Positions 11,178-23,919 are shown, numbered from the stretch's first letter. The stretch is 64,000 bases of DNA from Arabidopsis thaliana (GCF_000001735.4 NC_003071.7:10843151-10907150); one strand, 5' to 3'. Program-made: numbers and translations. The notes: generated from the letters alone by a model not told the origin.

Positions 11178-11798
11178 CTACAACACATCGTTAATGAATT
11201 TTTCAGTGAGTTCTTTAGAAAGTCCCATGACTGTATCAACACCTCCCACCACGGAATCAATAAAAGGTGAAATAAGGGGATGCTCAAGCATCAAACCTCC
11301 AGCAACCTTGAAAGTTATTGCATCATCAATAAGATCATCGATGACATGTTCTGGTATCTCATGGAAATAAACCTCTGCTTTGTCCCATCCTATTCTTCCA
11401 ACTCCAGTTTTCAAGTTTCTCACAAAAACAGATTGCACAACGCCACCGTGTGACCCCGAATAGCCTTTGATAAACTCGCGAGCTTCTTCTTTACTAGTTG
11501 GTTATTCTCTAATAACACCTTTGTACACAACAACAGTATCTGCAGTAATCAATAGAGTTGGTTGAGAATCTTGTGTAAACTGGTTTTCACCTCCTAATTT
11601 CAATATAATCTCATTTGCTTTTGCTTCAGCAATAGTCACAACCAAATCTTCAGGCTTCTCTTTCCTAATAGCTTTCTCATCAATATCTGCAGTTACAATA
11701 GTGAAATCATATCCCATTTCAGCCAGAATCTGCTTTCTCGCCATCGACTGAGAACCTAGAATCAGCTTATATCCGTTCTCCATCGCCTTCTTTGCCAT
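11178..11798 (-). pseudogene. Maf/HAM1-like nucleotide pyrophosphatase with one in-frame stop
   Basis: Maf-family proteins hydrolyse non-canonical or modified nucleoside triphosphates. The reading frame starts at ATG 11798 (MAKKAMENGYKLILGSQS), just after a TTACAG acceptor near 11811-11816. It runs through the conserved LGSxSMARxxIL, TADIDEKAIR and ITADTVV segments, then meets TAA at 11502-11504 after GVIRE. The same frame continues past the stop (PTSKEEAREFIKGYSG) for 108 more codons to a normal Maf C terminus ending at 11178. There is no frameshift and no splice signal that would remove the stop. The open part alone would be 98 aa, lacking the second half of the fold. I call it a recent pseudogene or truncated gene; an older annotation as an inosine triphosphate pyrophosphatase-family gene fits. 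Confidence 0.8.
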
Positions 11799-11879
11799 TC
11801 TCGTGTTGTACTGTAAGCGGAAAGAGTAAAGAAGAAAAATCAACAAACAAAAAGAAGATTGAACAAAGAATGTTGCCAT

Positions 11880-12810
11880 CTTGTAACTTCAAAATTTTGT
11901 ATAGCGTACATTATCCAACAACAAGATGTCACATACTATAATTATATTGTCATCATAATATAGAATGCTAATTAATCAATAGAGAACAATAGATTACTCT
12001 TATCTGTCAGCAGAACAATATCATTTCTAATAACCATTAACTGTCTGTAATTAATGGTATTCTGTTTCTCCTATTAGCTATTACACCAAACCTGGCACAC
12101 AGTGGACAAGTCCTCTCCATGGTAGTCTAAGAGAAAGATTATAAACCTTGAGGCCATAAACAAAGAAAGTAGAAAATTTTCCATGGGCTATCAGATAAAT
12201 TACTAGCAAAAGCTTCCACTAAAACCATCACACTTGGCTAAAAGCTAAAATGTTAACGTTTGACACATCTACAGATTTTGATAAGTGTAGTCCTAAATTG
12301 TTCGTTGATTTCATACGTATAAACACAATAGAAGAAACACGTTTCTTCCAGAAGAAGTAAGAAAACTCTAAATATGCAAACTACACAAGGAACAGAACAA
12401 TCAGAAAAGCAAAAACAAAATGCATTTACAGTGAAGAAATTAATATGTGAAGATTCCATTAGACGCGTCAATGGACAAACAGTTCATGATGCTAATTGTA
12501 CATATATATGATATATCAATGATCCAATAAAAACTGCTGAGGCAAAACTCTAGGAACAGAGAATTAGGGTTTTGAGATTCAGCAGATTCAAACTCACCAA
12601 AAGAGATTCCTTAATTATAGGTAAACATACGATTTTCGAATGTAGAAGAAGATTGATACGAGGGAATGAAGCTGGAACGAGAGCTGGAGAGAAAACAACA
12701 GATGGCTGTAATTTTGCCTCCTCAAGTTTCCTGGTGTTCGGCCTCGTTTGCCGATTAGTTTGGTTTGGCCCATTTCTTTATTTCGGTTATCATCTGTATT
12801 TGGGCCTTAG
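11880..12810 (-). promoter_or_regulatory. 5' leader intron and promoter of the Maf-like pseudogene
   Basis: On the minus strand a donor (TTTG|GTGAGT, exon edge 12598) pairs well with the acceptor at about 11811-11816, giving a 5' UTR intron of roughly 780 bp. Upstream, two site II-type elements (TGGGCC) occur at 12767-12772 and 12801-12806. The transcription machinery of the gene therefore looks intact although the coding frame is broken. The exon and transcription start are inferred. Confidence 0.45.
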
Positions 12811-13322
12811 CCTTTGTTTTTGTATTCATTAAAAATCAAAACGAATAATAAGTCTAATATTAAAAAAGGTTATTATTATTTTAGATATCATAATAATTTA
12901 ATACATAATCACAAACAAATATTATTTTATAATATAACACGTAAATACAAAAATTTGTTAAAAATGAGTTCTCTGCAATATCGGGTTCTTAACCCAGTAT
13001 AATTAGTAATACAAATATGAAAATAAGGAATATAAAATGATCTTTTAAAATCATATGGCGAATTGGCTATTGAAGACTTTTCACCAAATAATACAACAAA
13101 AACTTCGAGACTCATAAAATAAGTGATCCAACTAAGTCGTCGATGACTATAAGCTTTTAAGTCTCTCGCTAGACTGTCCACAGATTTCTTCATCTTCTTT
13201 GTCTCTTAGCCTTTCTATATTATCCACCATATCTTTAAATTTCTTTTATAATTTGCTGTATAGCCTATATAAATGCATAACCATGAGTGACACTAATAAG
13301 CAAAATAAGAGGGAATATTAAG
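12811..13322. other. intergenic region with promoter of the small secreted peptide gene
   Basis: AT-rich spacer. A good TATA box (CCTATATAAATG at about 13264-13275) lies some 55 bp before the ATG at 13323. The small ORFs here are not gene-like. Confidence 0.5.
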
Positions 13323-13797
13323 ATGACATCTACTATGGTTCTATTCCTCCTTCTTCTTCTTGTGTTTCCGCATATGGATAAAGCCCTAGGCGCACACGAG
13401 GAATCCCAGAAACAAGGTTAGTCTTTTGGTATTTTAGATGTTCCGAGGTCATTAGTATCATTTTACGTTATTAATTAGTTGTGTTTAATCCTGATTTTGG
13501 TTTGAATTTTGGAATTTCTCCTCATTTGAATAGACAAATGAGCACAAAGATGATCAAACATTGACACTGTAATATATAATGTAATGCTTTTCGGGTGGTG
13601 TAGGTGCAGAAAAGACTTACCATGATGCACGCTTTACTATTCCTATTAAGCCAAAATATATTCCTAAGGTTATACGCCCTACGCCAAAAGATCCGCCTAT
13701 TCCGGAATGTCTTCGAAAAGGCACATGTAGTCGTCTTCATTTATCTCCTCCTCCGCCCCAGAGGTCTTTCAAAGGCACAAACGAACCTGGTCATTGA
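13323..13797 (+). CDS. small secreted proline-rich peptide, family not recognised
   Basis: Two exons, 13323-13416 and 13604-13797, joined at a GT-AG intron, encode 95 aa. Residues 1-24 form a textbook signal peptide (a run of leucines, then DKALGA). The mature chain is basic and Pro-rich, with only two cysteines close together (PECLRKGTCSRL) and a PPPP stretch before the C-terminal NEPGH. A TATA box sits at the expected distance. The layout resembles a secreted signalling peptide precursor or small cell-wall protein, but I do not recognise the family and assign no function. No neighbour suggests a pathway. Confidence 0.6.
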
Positions 13798-14024
13798 CCT
13801 CAATCTAGCTTCGAATGCGTGTGTGTGTGCATGTTTCTTACATTGTGGTTTGGTTTGTGGCTTCTGTCTTTGTTTACCTATGCATGTGTTTGTCATATTT
13901 TATAGTTTGTCGAACGGCCGCTATAATAAATAAAACTTGTATTTCCTTTTGTGTTATAAAACGCCTCTTAATTACTTACGTTGGATCGTTTAAACTCAGA
14001 CATGCTAAACCACAAAGGCCATTA

Positions 14025-15065
14025 TCCTATATATAAAAGATGTGGTGTCTCTCGAGCGATGACACACATCACCATAATTAAATCATGCATTAACTCTTTC
14101 TTCTATGAAAATAACATGTTTCCATTTATTAATTAATTTATTTAGATTTAATTTAGTTACAAAAGTATATCAAACACATAAATTTAGATCAAAAACCCAA
14201 GGACACTGATCTAACTTGTTTTTTAGGTTTTAAAATTTTGGACGTAAGTTTCAAATAAAACATTGGATTGGGATTTAGGTTTATAATCCACTCGCAATGA
14301 CATATGAGCATTTTTTAAAAAGGGGTGGTTCAGTCTCGATCGGTCCAAATAGACAGGTTTTGATATTTCGGAGGGCTGAAACAATTTTTTTTTAAACAGG
14401 ATTTATTTGATTAATTATAAAAATTATAAATATTATTTTGTTATAGCTAAAAAAACAAAGTTGGGATTTTAAAAAAAATATCATCTTCTTAACACTTTTA
14501 TATATGTATATTATAAGATAAAGGTTAAAATATAAGATATTTGTTGGTGCAGTAGAAAGAAAAAAAAAATGTGCAAATAAAATTAATTTTTGTTTTTTTA
14601 GAGAAATGATTATTGGTAAGTAAATAAATTAATACTCTTATTTTGGGCCTTTCGGGACTTATTTTTTTACTATTCGAGGGTCCTAAGTCATTTGGCTGCC
14701 GACCTGCTAAATATGGGAAAGGATCCTCCCTTCTTATTTCTCATCATACTAATCTCATAAGATATAAAATTTACTCACTCAATGATTTGTGTCCATATAT
14801 ACTAAGTTGTTTGCAATTTAGACTTATTCAAAGTATTCACGAAATACGAACTCATAATGTCGAAAAGTAAAAATCAAAATATTGATAATGCTAGACAACA
14901 TAAATCAACACATGGCTACCAACAAAAAAAAAAAAGACCTATATGGATATTATTAAAAAATAACAAATATATTGTGTCACGACAAATAATTTCAATACAT
15001 ACATACAATTTAACAAAGTTGCATTAAAAAAAAAACCCAGTGGTTTGGCGCGAGTTTCGCCCTAG
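14025..15065 (+). mobile_element. candidate non-autonomous Helitron
   Basis: The left end begins TCCTATATATAAAAG directly after an A. The right end has a short GC hairpin (GGCG...CGCC, 15048-15062) and then CTAG followed by T at 15066. A 5' TC, a 3' hairpin with CTRR and insertion between A and T are the Helitron pattern, and the 5' sequence resembles Arabidopsis ATREP-type ends. The interior (1.04 kb) is AT-rich and non-coding. The hairpin stem is only about 4 bp and ends directly at CTAG, so the call is tentative. Confidence 0.4.
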
Positions 15066-15066
15066 T

Positions 15067-17799
15067 ATACCTAATTTGTATAGCATCTAAGTAAATTTTC
15101 CTTATTAATATGAAAATTTTGACAAAAAAAAAAACAGAGGGCTATAATTTTGGGCATATTAATTACTAATTTTGGTCATTATTAATATTTTTGGAAAAAA
15201 TTTTATCCAACATAGGATAGTTTATATAGCCAAAGTATTTTGTTTATTTTCAAAATCTTTTTTTTTTTTTTTTCAAAATCTCATTAATATAAAACTCAAA
15301 TAAAGTTATATAAACTGACAATATTAATTGTTAACAGTAAAAAAGAAAAGAAAAATGGAAGAACCGCACATAACAAGTTAGAAACACTAAAAAATATATG
15401 TACAGATCATTCATTTTGTCACAAAACTGAACAACATGTGGTTCATATAATTTTTTTATATTTAAATATAAGAAACAAGCTTTTGTTAATAAAATGACGA
15501 ATGGAGAAGAAGAATATACGGTTCCTCCACATTAGCAATAGAACCATACTGTCTCCACTCTTCCATTGAAGGTAAAAAAATGTAATGGGCTCTCTCTCTA
15601 AAGAACGGTTTTTCTGGCAGAGTTCCGTCTAAGTTTCCAGTTGAATCCGGCTTTGGTATCTGGCTTATGACACGACTAATTCAGTATCTTATTTTTGTTA
15701 TTTATATGAATAATGTCCACGGTTTTAATTATGGGGATGCCACTTTATACGGTGATTCGTTTAGGTGAAGGTTTTACTTCTGCTTGTACTATTGGGTCCG
15801 CGGTTGATAAATACTATCAGATATGATTGCATACTTGCATGTAACTGATAAAAATAATATTTGTTACTTTACGTATTTTGAATTACCAATTAGCCTGTAT
15901 TTCAAGTAACCAGAACTACTAGTTACTAAGCAAGCAGTTGTGCACTTATTAGATCATAATAATAATAAGTACTCAATAACTAAAATCACCTTAAAACGGA
16001 AATTAAAAAAATGATCGACTTTGATGTTATCATATCCGCCACTTTTGTTTCGTTCTCTCGGGCTGAATCGTTTGTTTCGTTCTCTCTATCGTTACTAGCT
16101 CTCTGTTTCTTGTTTTGTCTCTATTCATTAACTTTGCTTCCCTTATTAGTAATTATAATTTATAAATTCTAAATGATGTCTCTGTAAAAGAGAAACAAAG
16201 TAGATAAATATTAAGGGAGAAATGTAAATGTAACTGCATAATCGGTTTGCTACAAACTTATTTTTCCCTCCTAAAATGTTTCTTTTCTTTCTTTGCAAAA
16301 GATTCATTCGCTATATGCCTGTATTGGTTAAACATTAGTAGAAGTATTTTTGCAATTGGCGTGCAGAACATGGGAAGTTAGTAGCTACTTTATATATGGC
16401 CACATGACTTCCTCGCACGTCACGTAATCGGTGAAATGCTGTCCATGTGACAGTCAGACTCTTCGTAAAACAAATGTTCCGAAAGTAGTAACTACGGATA
16501 ATTTATTTATTTTTGCAAACGTTACTGTAGTTACAAAATAAATAATGTTCCTTTGTAACTTTGGCGTGGGATTTCCAAAAAGTCTCTTGTCACATGAAAC
16601 GGTTTTGAAAAATTTATAATCTCACTTTGAATTTGGTATATGTATTCAGACGAATGATAAGATACCAAATTATTTTAGTCGTTTTAATTTATAGATTTAT
16701 TACTAACTTTTTTTTTTGTAAATTTAAACTTTCAGATTAGGCAACACCAAATAAATGATATATTTAATAGAAAATGTATGGTCGAAAAAAAATATTGTAA
16801 TGTCTCTACACCAGAAGCTTTTGTTTTGACTTTTGAGTGTTTGAATCATTTGAAGTTTTGAACAGAATAATTCCACAATCAAAACCAAATAATATTTTAT
16901 CAGGCGAGCGAAAGACAAGATTTTGACAGGTATTTGTACAAGTACTGAGTCGGTCAACAAACCCCGTCTGGACTCTGGACCCGAAGTAACCCAACAAACG
17001 TTGCGACAACTACATTAGCACCACCACCAAGGCACCAATAATGCAACGTAAGAGGGACGCAGCAAAACTGTCGCGATGTGAGATTCACGCGCTCTAATTT
17101 AAACGTTGACTCTTTGTTTCATCGTTACTCTCTCCCATTTATTTACTTCGCATACTCTCTTCGTTACAAGTTTCCATTTAATTACTCTTAAGTCTCTAAC
17201 TAATAGCTTTAGGGATTCGTCATTAATTTAAGGCAACGTAAACTTAAAGAGTTTCGACTAAAAGCCGTTTCAGGAAACATACATCATCACATACTTTATC
17301 TAAATAACTGGCTTATTAATTTTATAACAAAAATGACGTTATTTAGTGTTAAGATATACAAATATTTAATTTTTACTAAATTAGTTAAGGTAAAATTGTG
17401 TTCCTTTCTGTGAGTTTTCCGCAATATTAAAAAACCCTAGAGAAATTAACAAAACGTAATTGACTAAAAAAAGAGTTCAAAACAAAACATTTGTTACATT
17501 TATTTCATAATTTAAAGACTAAGTATAAATCCACTAGAAAACAGATGATTAAAAATGCGGGTCCCACAATACGCCAATCGTCAAATAATCGCGCACCTTT
17601 TCGCCACGTAGCATAACAAAGTCACGTAAGCCCTTCCTCTACATTACAAGACCAAACTCAAAGTCTCTTTCTCCCCCAAACCCAAAAACATTGACCCAAA
17701 GAGAGAGAGACTTCTATCGTGCGCACCTCTCTCTCTTAATCCTTTATCCTGCGCACCACCACCACCATCTTCTTCTCCGGCGAAAACAAACCCACCGCC
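15067..17799. other. AT-rich intergenic region upstream of the DMT carrier
   Basis: I see no gene. ORFs at 16724-17009 (minus) are short and without domain character. A pyrimidine/CT-rich leader precedes the carrier gene from about 17640. Confidence 0.5.
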
Positions 17800-18843
17800 A
17801 TGGGGAAAGGTCGTGCACTTTCCGACGGAGTGATCAAAAAGATCATCCTTTCATACACCTATGTCGCAATCTGGATCTTCCTCAGCTTCACAGTCATCGT
17901 CTACAACAAATACATCCTCGACAAGAAGATGTATAATTGGCCATTCCCAATAACTCTCACCATGATCCACATGGGTTTTTGCTCTTCCTTAGCTGTGATT
18001 CTCATCAAAGTCTTCAAAGTCGTCGAGCCTGTTTCAATGTCACGCGAGACTTATCTCAGATCCGTCGTACCAATCGGCGCGTTGTACTCACTTTCTCTCT
18101 GGTTATCAAACTCTGCTTACATCTACCTCTCTGTTTCCTTCATTCAAATGCTCAAAGCCCTAATGCCTGTAGCAGTTTACTCAATCGGGGTTTTGTTGAA
18201 GAAAGAGACTTTCAAATCTCAGACTATGACTAACATGCTTTCGATCTCGTTTGGTGTTGCTATTGCTGCTTATGGTGAAGCTAAGTTTGATGGTTGGGGT
18301 GTTTTTCTTCAGCTTGGTGCTGTTGCTTTTGAAGCCACTAGGTTGGTTTTGATTCAGATCTTGCTTACTTCTAAAGGAATCAATCTAAATCCAATCACTT
18401 CTCTCTATTACGTTGCTCCTTGTTGTTTGGTTTTCCTCTCTGTTCCTTGGATCTTTGTGGAGTTTCCAGTTCTTAGAGATACTTCGAGTTTCCATTTCGA
18501 TTTCGTGATCTTTGGAACCAATTCTGTTTGTGCGTTTGCTTTGAATCTTGCTGTGTTCTTGCTCGTTGGGAAAACCTCTGCTTTGACTATGAATGTGGCT
18601 GGTGTGGTTAAGGATTGGCTCTTGATTGCATTCTCGTGGTCGGTGATTAAGGACACGGTCACACCTATCAATCTGTTTGGTTATGGACTTGCCTTTTTGG
18701 GTGTTGGATATTACAATCACTGCAAGTTACAGGCGTTGAAGGCTAAAGATGCACAGAAGAAGGTTCAGGCAAGTGATGACGAAGCTGGGAAGCTTTTGGA
18801 AGAGAGGGAAAGTGAAGCTAAACGCAACGAAACCCAAGATTGA
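17800..18843 (+). CDS. triose-phosphate-translocator/nucleotide-sugar transporter-family carrier (DMT superfamily)
   Basis: Intronless, 347 aa. About ten hydrophobic segments run from residue 16 to 310. The family core is visible: an N-terminal [21 protein letters not shown], a central [19 protein letters not shown], and a late [17 protein letters not shown] that matches the conserved K-D region of the TPT domain (PF03151). The C-terminal tail is charged and soluble ([16 protein letters not shown]), as in Golgi-located plant members. These proteins exchange sugar phosphates or nucleotide sugars across Golgi or ER membranes; the substrate cannot be read from the sequence. The start ATG is in good context (CCGCCATGGGG). 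The leader is CT- and ACC-rich. Confidence 0.9.
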
Positions 18844-20042
18844 TCTGTTCTGATTCAAGAATGCAATTTCAGGAAATAAGAGCTTCAAGGTTAGAATGAT
18901 TTGGGAAGATGGATTTTGCATTTTCATAGGTATGATTATCATTGTCGGTGTTCGTTCGTCTACGTTTTAGTTTTGCGATTATATTTTTAAGTTATGGCTG
19001 ATTATATTACATAGTGATGGATGGGTGTTTAATTAGAGGTTCATGAATCTTTTGAACTCCATTGTATCTTCTTCTTTTGAGTTGTATTTTGTTTCTTACT
19101 TCCTCATGAATCTATCTTTGTGGGTAACAATTGTTTTAGTAGTACTTCTTTATATTTTTTCCCTCCATTGAGATTGTTAAATGTCAAATTGAAAGTCCCT
19201 TTTACGTCTCTCTTTATCCAATGAAACCGTTGTATGTTGGAAGGCACAAGAAGATGGTCAACACCAAAAACTTTTTGATATTTTATGGGTTATGTAGGAT
19301 CATTTAGTAGCAAGATCCACAATTTAAGGAAATAAACAAAATACCCATACCGACGTTCCCTTGCAATAATATGACACATGACACCATCATATGAATACAA
19401 TGGTCTCATTTAACCTCTACAAATATCCTTCCTTTAGTCTCAACAAGTTTCTGTCCTGAGTAAAGGGACAGGCCAAATAGGTGTTAGATACCAAACTAAA
19501 AACATTCAAACAGGCTCACGGGTTATGGATTTCTCATCAGCGAATATTTGGGAACTTTTAACACAATTCGGATCTACTCTCGCTTGGCATAAAAGCTGTT
19601 TTGTTCCAGAACAGAATTCATAAGCATGCATTGGTGCTTGGTTTGTCACTTTGTGAAATGTGACTTTGAATAGCCATCCTACCTCTTGGCAGAATTGTTT
19701 TTGGATTTGGGTTATATCCTATCAAATTCCAAAACTTAACAAACCAGTTTTGTTTGATTTCAACTGGAATCTTATAACTAGCTCATAGTTCCTACATATC
19801 TTTTTTTTGTTTGAATCTACTACATATCAGGCAGTAGTATTCTAGACTCGGACGAAACTTTATTAGTCCAAATTAGGCTGCACCAAACGAAATGCAGATA
19901 CATCATACATGTCACGGACCGGACCACATCGGGTTTGGCAGATTTGGCATCCTAGTTTTGACATCTCTACCAAACCCACTAAAGAAATCTACACGGACAC
20001 TAATAAGCCAAATCAGCAATACGACAAACGGTCCATATTCCA
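18844..20042. other. intergenic spacer
   Basis: 3' UTR of the carrier gene, then AT-rich sequence without genes or bounded repeats. Confidence 0.5.
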
Positions 20043-20050
20043 CCACGTGG
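20043..20050. promoter_or_regulatory. perfect G-box (CCACGTGG) upstream of the AFG1-like gene
   Basis: This palindromic G-box lies about 130 bp before the ATG at 20182. A second ACGT core (GTCACGTCGAC) follows at about 20066-20076. bZIP and bHLH factors bind such sites. Regulation is inferred from motif and position only. Confidence 0.5.
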
Positions 20051-20181
20051 CTCTCTTATAGTTCGTCACGTCGACACCTATTAATACCGTTCTAAATTCT
20101 TCTCCGGAACAGTAGCTAAACCGTGATCGTAAAGCTAGTCTCCAGAGAAGAAACCACAATCGGAGTCTGAAGCAACAAATT

Positions 20182-23100
20182 ATGCCTAATGTTTCTCAGA
20201 TCTCTACTGTTCTACGTCTAGCGTTTTCTTGTAAAAGAAGACTCTCCAATGGCTTACACTTCGTTGCTCGTTCCTATTCCACCTCTGATCCTCCCAAACA
20301 ACCATCAGGTACTTTCAGAATCTTCAATTCGTTGAGAATTATGCAATTGAGATTAATGTCGCTCCTTTATCAGGTCCACTGACGAATTACTCTAAGTTAG
20401 TGGAGCAAGGGAGGTTACAACATGATCCATACCAAGAGAAAGTTGTTTCGGCATTCGAAAATTTGTTTGGAAGATTGGAACATTTCGAGAAGCAAATGGA
20501 GGATTATCATGTAAATTGCAAATAGTGTAACAATTTGGTTCAATTGTTTGCATATAGATGTGTAACATTTCGGTGTTTAGGTGAGATTAGCAGAGTGGGA
20601 GAAGAAGAGAGAGGAGGAACGAAGAAAGCTAATGGTGGAAGAAGCTGAGAAGAAGGAAGATGATGGAATGTGGGCATCTGTGAATAAGCAGGGACAAAAG
20701 CTTTTGGGAAGATGGGTATTAGGGTGAGGTTTTTGTCAATGGCTTCTTTTTTTAGTTGAATATTTGTTTGTTAGTTTTTTCAAATGGTTTTGTTTTCTTT
20801 CGTGTGTTTTAGGCGGAGACAGATGAATGTAGAACCTGGAGTTGGTAAATGGGTATCGTACCTTAACCGAGAGAGAAAATTGGACTCGATTGTCGGTTCT
20901 CGTCCCGCGGTACCACCAGCTCCAAAAGGATTATATATCTATGGAAATGTAGGATGTGGTATGTTAATGGATGCTACATTATGATCTTACCGTGTAGCTA
21001 ATATGGTTAGGTATTTAAGACAATGTTTGGTGTGTTTTCATGTAGGCAAGACTATGTTGATGGATATGTTTTATGGTGCTACTGATGGGATCATTAGACA
21101 TAGACAACGGTTTCACTTTCATGAGGTGAGTGAGCCTTTAGCGGTTCTTCTTTCAAATTAATTCAAACTCAATATATTTTCCATTTCTTTCTTTGTAGGC
21201 TATGCTGAAGATAAATGAACAAATGCACAAGTATTGGAAGGAGAATGGTGCTGAGAAGCCAATGCAATATAGCATTTCGAGCTGGATTATGAATCTTCCT
21301 GTTGATGAAAAAGTTAAGGAATGGCTAGCAGGAGAAGAATTTTATAAGCAGCAACTCCAAATGAAACACATTCTTCCAGCTGTGGCTGATAAGTTTCTCG
21401 TTGATCAGCAATCGAGTAAAAAAGGAGCTAGCATCCTCTGCTTTGATGAGATTCAGGTAACTGTATATATGGAATTAGAAAAGAAACTATAGCATATAAT
21501 TCATTCTTCTAAGCATATATATTGATTATGAGATAGTTATTAAGTGATAAAAACTAGGCTCGCTAATTGCTTATCACTCAAAAAGTCATAAAGCCAATTC
21601 AGTGTTCTACGAGGGCTTAGATGAGACTGGACTTGCTTAGTTTTGGTCTCATATGCCATTGCAAATAGTGTTCAATCTTCCCATAACTTGGAATTTCTTG
21701 CATCTTCTGTTACAGACAGTTGATGTATTTGCTATTGTGGCCTTATCTGGAATTATGAGCAGATTGTTGACTACTGGAACTGTTCTTGTGGCCACCAGTA
21801 ACCGAGCACCACGGGAGTTGAATCAGGTTTCCTTTTCTTTTCCTCGTTAAGCCCTCTTCTATTTTCAGCAAAGAGGTCTCTTTAACTGATTTCATGAAGG
21901 ACATGTATATTGATTACACAGAGTTTTTGCGCTGAGCCACTAATTTTCTTGCTAATGTTGTTGGTACAGGACGGAATGCAGAAGGAGATATTTGATAAGT
22001 TTATCTCTAAATTGGAGAAACATTGTGAAATAATCTCAATTGGAAGTGAAGTAGATTACCGCCGAGTTGCAGCAAAAAATTCGGCTGAAAATGTGTGAAT
22101 CACAGACTCTTTACATCGTTTAATGTTGTGTTCTTTTTTGCTTCTGTTGACGAAATTTTAAACGTCCATTTATAGGTTCACTACTTATGGCCTTTGAATG
22201 ATGCTGTTCTGGAAGAATTTGAGAAAATGTGGCGTCAGGTCACTGACCAGTACGGTGGAGAAATAACTTCGGCGACTCTCCCAGTGATGTTTGGAAGGTA
22301 CTAATGATAGCAATGGTTTTTCTTTTTTGATGGGTTAAATCAAACCATAATGGTCTTTGTTGTGTGTGTATCATCAGAACAGTGGAAGTTCCTGAAAGCT
22401 GTAGTGGAGTGGCAAGGTTCACATTCGAGTATCTATGTGGTCGACCGGTAGGTGCAGCAGATTATATCGCAGTGGCCAAAAACTATCATACAATTTTTAT
22501 ATCTGATATTCCAGCAATGAGCATGGAGATACGCGACAAGGTATAACTAAAATCAAGATTTATGGCTTTTGATGTTTGCTGATTCCTTCCTCTTAAGGAC
22601 TTTTGATGTTATCAGGCACGTAGGTTTATAACCCTTGTAGATGAGTTATACAACCATCATTGTTGTCTTGTCTCAAGCGCGGAGACAGCAATTGATGAGT
22701 TGTTTCAAGGAACTGCAGAGGGAACGCTCTTTGACCTGGAAAGGTAAGAACACATAATTGACAATCTGGTTTACGGTATGATTCTGTTCAGGTTTAGTGG
22801 GTTTCCCGGTCTTTATTTCTGTTTGTTTTTAGGTGAAATTTGGTTCGTTTTAGATTCATTTTGACTCAGTAATGGTTTTATCATTTCGATTTGGTTTTGG
22901 CTTAATCATTATGATTCAGTTTGATTTACATATGCCAATCCGATTACACTAGAATCAGTTTTTGTTTGGTATCAGCTTTAAAGTAATATAACCAATAGGA
23001 TTATAAACACAGTTCGATATGGTATCGGCTTGATCATTTTGATTTGGTTTCGGCTTCATCATTTTGATTCAGTTTGTTTATATGCCAATCCTTTAAATTG

Positions 23101-23447
23101 CACCAAGATGGTTTACTTTGTGTGGTTATCACATAAAAAACTTGCAGCTTCCAGTTTGAGACAGAGACGGAAGATTCAAGATTAAGGCGAGATGTGCTTG
23201 CAGAAGGTAGCATAAGTGCAGCTGGCTCGCCTTCTTCGATCGTATCAATGCTTTCTGGTGAAGAGGAAATGTTTGCTTTTGCTCGAGCTGTAAGTCATTT
23301 CTCAGTTCCTAATATTCTTTTCATCCAAAAAACTACTTTGGTTAATTATGTTGATCGGTGCAGGCGTCTCGGTTAATTGAGATGCAGACTCCGTTGTACC
23401 TTGAAGGAGTTCGTTTCTTGCATCCTTACTTCCATCAGCAGAAGTAA
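20182..23447 (+). CDS. AFG1/LACE1-like mitochondrial AAA ATPase
   Basis: Thirteen exons: 20182-20308, 20374-20510, 20581-20723, 20813-20958, 21046-21125, 21199-21456, 21716-21826, 21970-22092, 22176-22297, 22378-22540, 22616-22743, 23148-23289 and 23364-23447; 587 aa. All introns are GT-AG and phases close. Walker A is split by an intron (YGNVGC|GKT), Walker B is ILCFDEIQ and sensor 1 is VATSNR. The family-typical YFxF/EYLCGRPVGAADY region and a C-terminal SRLIEMQT arm are present. The basic, Ser/Arg-rich N terminus (LRLAFSCKRRLSNG) looks like a mitochondrial presequence. Yeast Afg1 and human AFG1L act at the inner membrane in quality control of respiratory-chain subunits; the role here is by homology. 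Intron 11 (404 bp) holds short tandem repeats. Confidence 0.93.
22888..23091. repeat. degenerate repeats in AFG1-like intron 11
   Basis: A unit of about 50 bp at 22888-22941 recurs at 23041-23091, sharing GGCTT-ATCATT-TGATTCAGTTTG and ending ATGCCAATCC. A half-length copy (23016-23040) sits directly before the second. This looks like a local intronic duplication. Confidence 0.7.
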
Positions 23448-23919
23448 TGCACAAATAACAAATGAACAGTTGACTTATTTTGAGCCATTATTTTTTCTAC
23501 TGTGATTATTGTTCGAGCAGAAGTGACCAACCAAAAGCTTTGGTCTTTTGCCTTTATACTAAGGCCATTCATGAATAAAAATGTTATTTTGTTTTTGATG
23601 TTCCATCACAAAAACGTCTGCACTGTGAGTAACTTTTTTTATAGCTTTTTATGTTTAGACTAATCGCATTTATCGTAAATCTTAAATCACTTAAACTAAT
23701 AACGCGAATAGTAAAACTTCACAAATAGTCAAATAATGCATCTGTCATAAAACTGTTTTGTAGTAACTTCCACTGAACATTATTTACCCAACACATACAT
23801 AATCAAACATTAGATATAACCAACACATAATCACAAGACCTTCTTAGATTAATGGGGTTTACTACGTATATATCCACACACTCATTTATAAACAGGGCTG
23901 AAGCATAATAGTTGGCAGC
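23448..23919. other. spacer between convergent AFG1-like and CESA10 genes
   Basis: Both 3' UTRs presumably lie here. No other feature was seen. Confidence 0.5.

Noticed and set aside
12572..13002. Overlapping small ORFs upstream of the secreted peptide gene
   Set aside because: They lie in the Maf-like gene's leader and in AT-rich spacer, with no domain, TATA relation or splice support.
16724..17009. Minus-strand ORFs of 67-78 codons
   Set aside because: AT-rich, no recognisable motif, overlapping frames; expected by chance in this composition.
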